NCBI GenBank assembly: GCA_003695455.1
Contig: RFJF01000142.1
Span: 1-7,433 of the forward strand
Reading direction: 5' to 3'
Source: Chloroflexota bacterium
GTDB lineage: Bacteria > Chloroflexota > Anaerolineae > 4572-78 > J111
DNA length: 7,433 bases
Shown here: piece by piece, positions 7,142-7,433 of the stretch
How the letters are laid out: each line of letters opens with the position of its first letter
Position numbering within the stretch: the stretch's first letter is position 1
The notes under the pieces: model-generated
What the model was told of the DNA's origin: nothing
Seen by the model: only the letters and a program-made list of their open reading frames with translations
Database searches by the model: none
Translations under genes and position numbers: made by a program

Positions 7142-7169
7142 TTGACAGAACCCGGCAAATATATATAAT
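7142..7169 (+). promoter_or_regulatory. Consensus promoter of tRNA-Asn
   Basis: TTGACA (7142-7147) and TATAAT (7164-7169) match the sigma-70 consensus at all 12 positions with a 16-base spacer. The -35 box begins one base after the rpoD stop codon. Transcription should start near 7176, about 16 bases before the mature tRNA end. Confidence 0.9.
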
Positions 7170-7191
7170 CCGTACCTGTCAGTTGCAACCA

Positions 7192-7264
7192 TCCTCGGTA
7201 GCTCAATTGGCAGAGCGAGCGGCTGTTAACCGCTTGGTTGTTGGTTCGAGTCCAACCCGAGGAG
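7192..7264 (+). tRNA. trnN: tRNA-Asn, anticodon GUU
   Basis: The full cloverleaf can be drawn. The acceptor stem pairs TCCTCGG (7192-7198) with CCGAGGA (7257-7263), 7 of 7 pairs. The D stem is GCTC/GAGC (7201-7204 and 7213-7216) with a GG-containing loop. The anticodon stem is AGCGG/CCGCT (7218-7222 and 7230-7234) around CTGTTAA, with anticodon GTT at 7225-7227. The T arm is GTTGG/CCAAC around TTCGAGT (7240-7256). The discriminator base is G7264. The next bases are CTA, so the CCA end is not encoded and must be added by the CCA-adding enzyme. The gene has its own strong promoter and may also be reached by read-through from rpoD. Confidence 0.97.
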
Positions 7265-7277
7265 CTAAAATTCTTGT

Positions 7278-7313
7278 CACCCGCTTCACCCCAGTACAAG
7301 TGCGAAGCGGGTG
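7278..7313 (+). repeat. Perfect 10-bp inverted repeat downstream of tRNA-Asn
   Basis: CACCCGCTTC (7278-7287) pairs with GAAGCGGGTG (7304-7313) around a 16-base loop. It begins 13 bases after the tRNA discriminator base. No T-run follows, so it is not a standard intrinsic terminator. It could guide 3' processing of the tRNA precursor, protect the 3' end, or be part of a separate structured RNA together with the stems further downstream. Confidence 0.6.
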
Positions 7314-7328
7314 TTCAGGAAATCTATA

Positions 7329-7395
7329 AGAGGCAGGGTTTAAGCCTCTAGCTCTTTTCTTCTGGCTTGATCCTACAAAGTACAAAAACCCTGCC
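7329..7395 (+). promoter_or_regulatory. Possible attenuator-like alternative stems upstream of a terminator
   Basis: AGAGGC (7329-7334) can pair with GCCTCT (7344-7349). The overlapping segment GGCAGGGTTT (7332-7341) can instead pair perfectly over 10 bp with AAACCCTGCC (7386-7395), which is also the left arm of the terminator that follows. Forming the long-range stem would therefore prevent the terminator hairpin, and the short local stem would release it. This is the logic of an attenuator or riboswitch. No ligand, leader peptide or controlled gene can be seen because the window ends soon after, so the function is inference only. Confidence 0.35.
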
Positions 7396-7419
7396 AAATT
7401 ACGGCGGGTTTTTTCTTTT
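7384..7419 (+). terminator. Intrinsic terminator at the right end
   Basis: AAAAACCC and GCC (7384-7395, with T7392 bulged) pair with GGCGGGTTTTT (7403-7413) around a 7-base loop. The stem runs into TTTTTTCTTTT (7409-7419) on the plus strand. The five A residues on the left side also give a shorter T-run on the minus strand, so some bidirectional activity is possible. It would end transcripts coming from rpoD or tRNA-Asn. Confidence 0.8.
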
Positions 7420-7433
7420 AGTACATATTTAAC

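Larger units (their letters stand above)
7265..7433. other. 169-base stretch without a gene after tRNA-Asn
   Basis: No reading frame here looks like a real protein on either strand. The stretch contains the 10-bp inverted repeat, the alternative stems and the terminator described separately. The density of pairing segments suggests that it is transcribed and folded. The last 14 bases, after the T-run, are A/T-rich and uninformative. Confidence 0.5.

Noticed and set aside
7203..7397. Minus-strand reading frame of 64 residues with a VGLEPTTKRLTAARS-like end
   Set aside because: Its C-terminal part is the antisense translation of the tRNA-Asn gene, a well-known false protein. The rest crosses the hairpins and shows no domain.
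7293..7425. Three copies of AGTACA-like words in the tail (7293, 7379, 7420) as a repeat array
   Set aside because: The units are only 5-6 bases and unevenly spaced, as expected by chance; this is not a CRISPR or iteron array.

Overview
This window is a conserved housekeeping locus of a bacterium. Two divergent gene blocks are separated by a 268-base promoter region. On the minus strand, reading from right to left, are rpsB (ribosomal protein S2), tsf (EF-Ts), pyrH (UMP kinase) and frr (ribosome recycling factor). On the plus strand are dnaG (primase) and rpoD (primary sigma factor), followed by a tRNA-Asn gene and a structured tail without a gene. All six proteins look full length and intact, and I see no frameshift, insertion sequence, CRISPR array or phage gene. 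The source is probably a member of Chloroflexota, perhaps near Anaerolineae. This rests on remembered family features (the DnaG zinc-motif form, an extra segment in sigma region 3, and the general style of the proteins), so it is an inference and not a computed placement.

Minus block (10-3514). A good promoter (TTGCTC, 17 bases, TATACT with an extended -10 TG) lies about 120 bases upstream of the rpsB start. The leader can fold into nested stems, as expected if S2 represses its own synthesis. rpsB has an acidic Ala/Glu-rich tail of about 100 residues. tsf follows after 126 bases and starts with GTG. A perfect 12-bp stem with a U-tract follows tsf and should end or attenuate transcription before pyrH and frr. 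The block therefore probably behaves as rpsB-tsf plus a less expressed pyrH-frr. It makes ribosome components, the factor that recharges EF-Tu, a pyrimidine-nucleotide kinase and the factor that splits ribosomes after termination.

Plus block (3783-7140). A near-consensus promoter (TTGGCA, 17 bases, TATAAT) drives dnaG and rpoD, which are 31 bases apart. This matches the dnaG-rpoD core of the 'macromolecular synthesis operon', but without rpsU in front. RpoD carries about 29 extra residues in sigma region 3 compared with the E. coli protein as I recall it.

Right end (7141-7433). A perfect-consensus promoter (TTGACA, 16 bases, TATAAT) starts directly after the rpoD stop codon and precedes tRNA-Asn(GUU), which does not encode its CCA end. 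The last 169 bases contain no convincing gene. They hold a 10-bp hairpin and a set of mutually exclusive stems that ends in an intrinsic terminator, a layout resembling an attenuator. This is the least explained part of the window. I do not see a clearly new multi-gene system here; the interesting signals are regulatory structures and lineage-specific protein segments.
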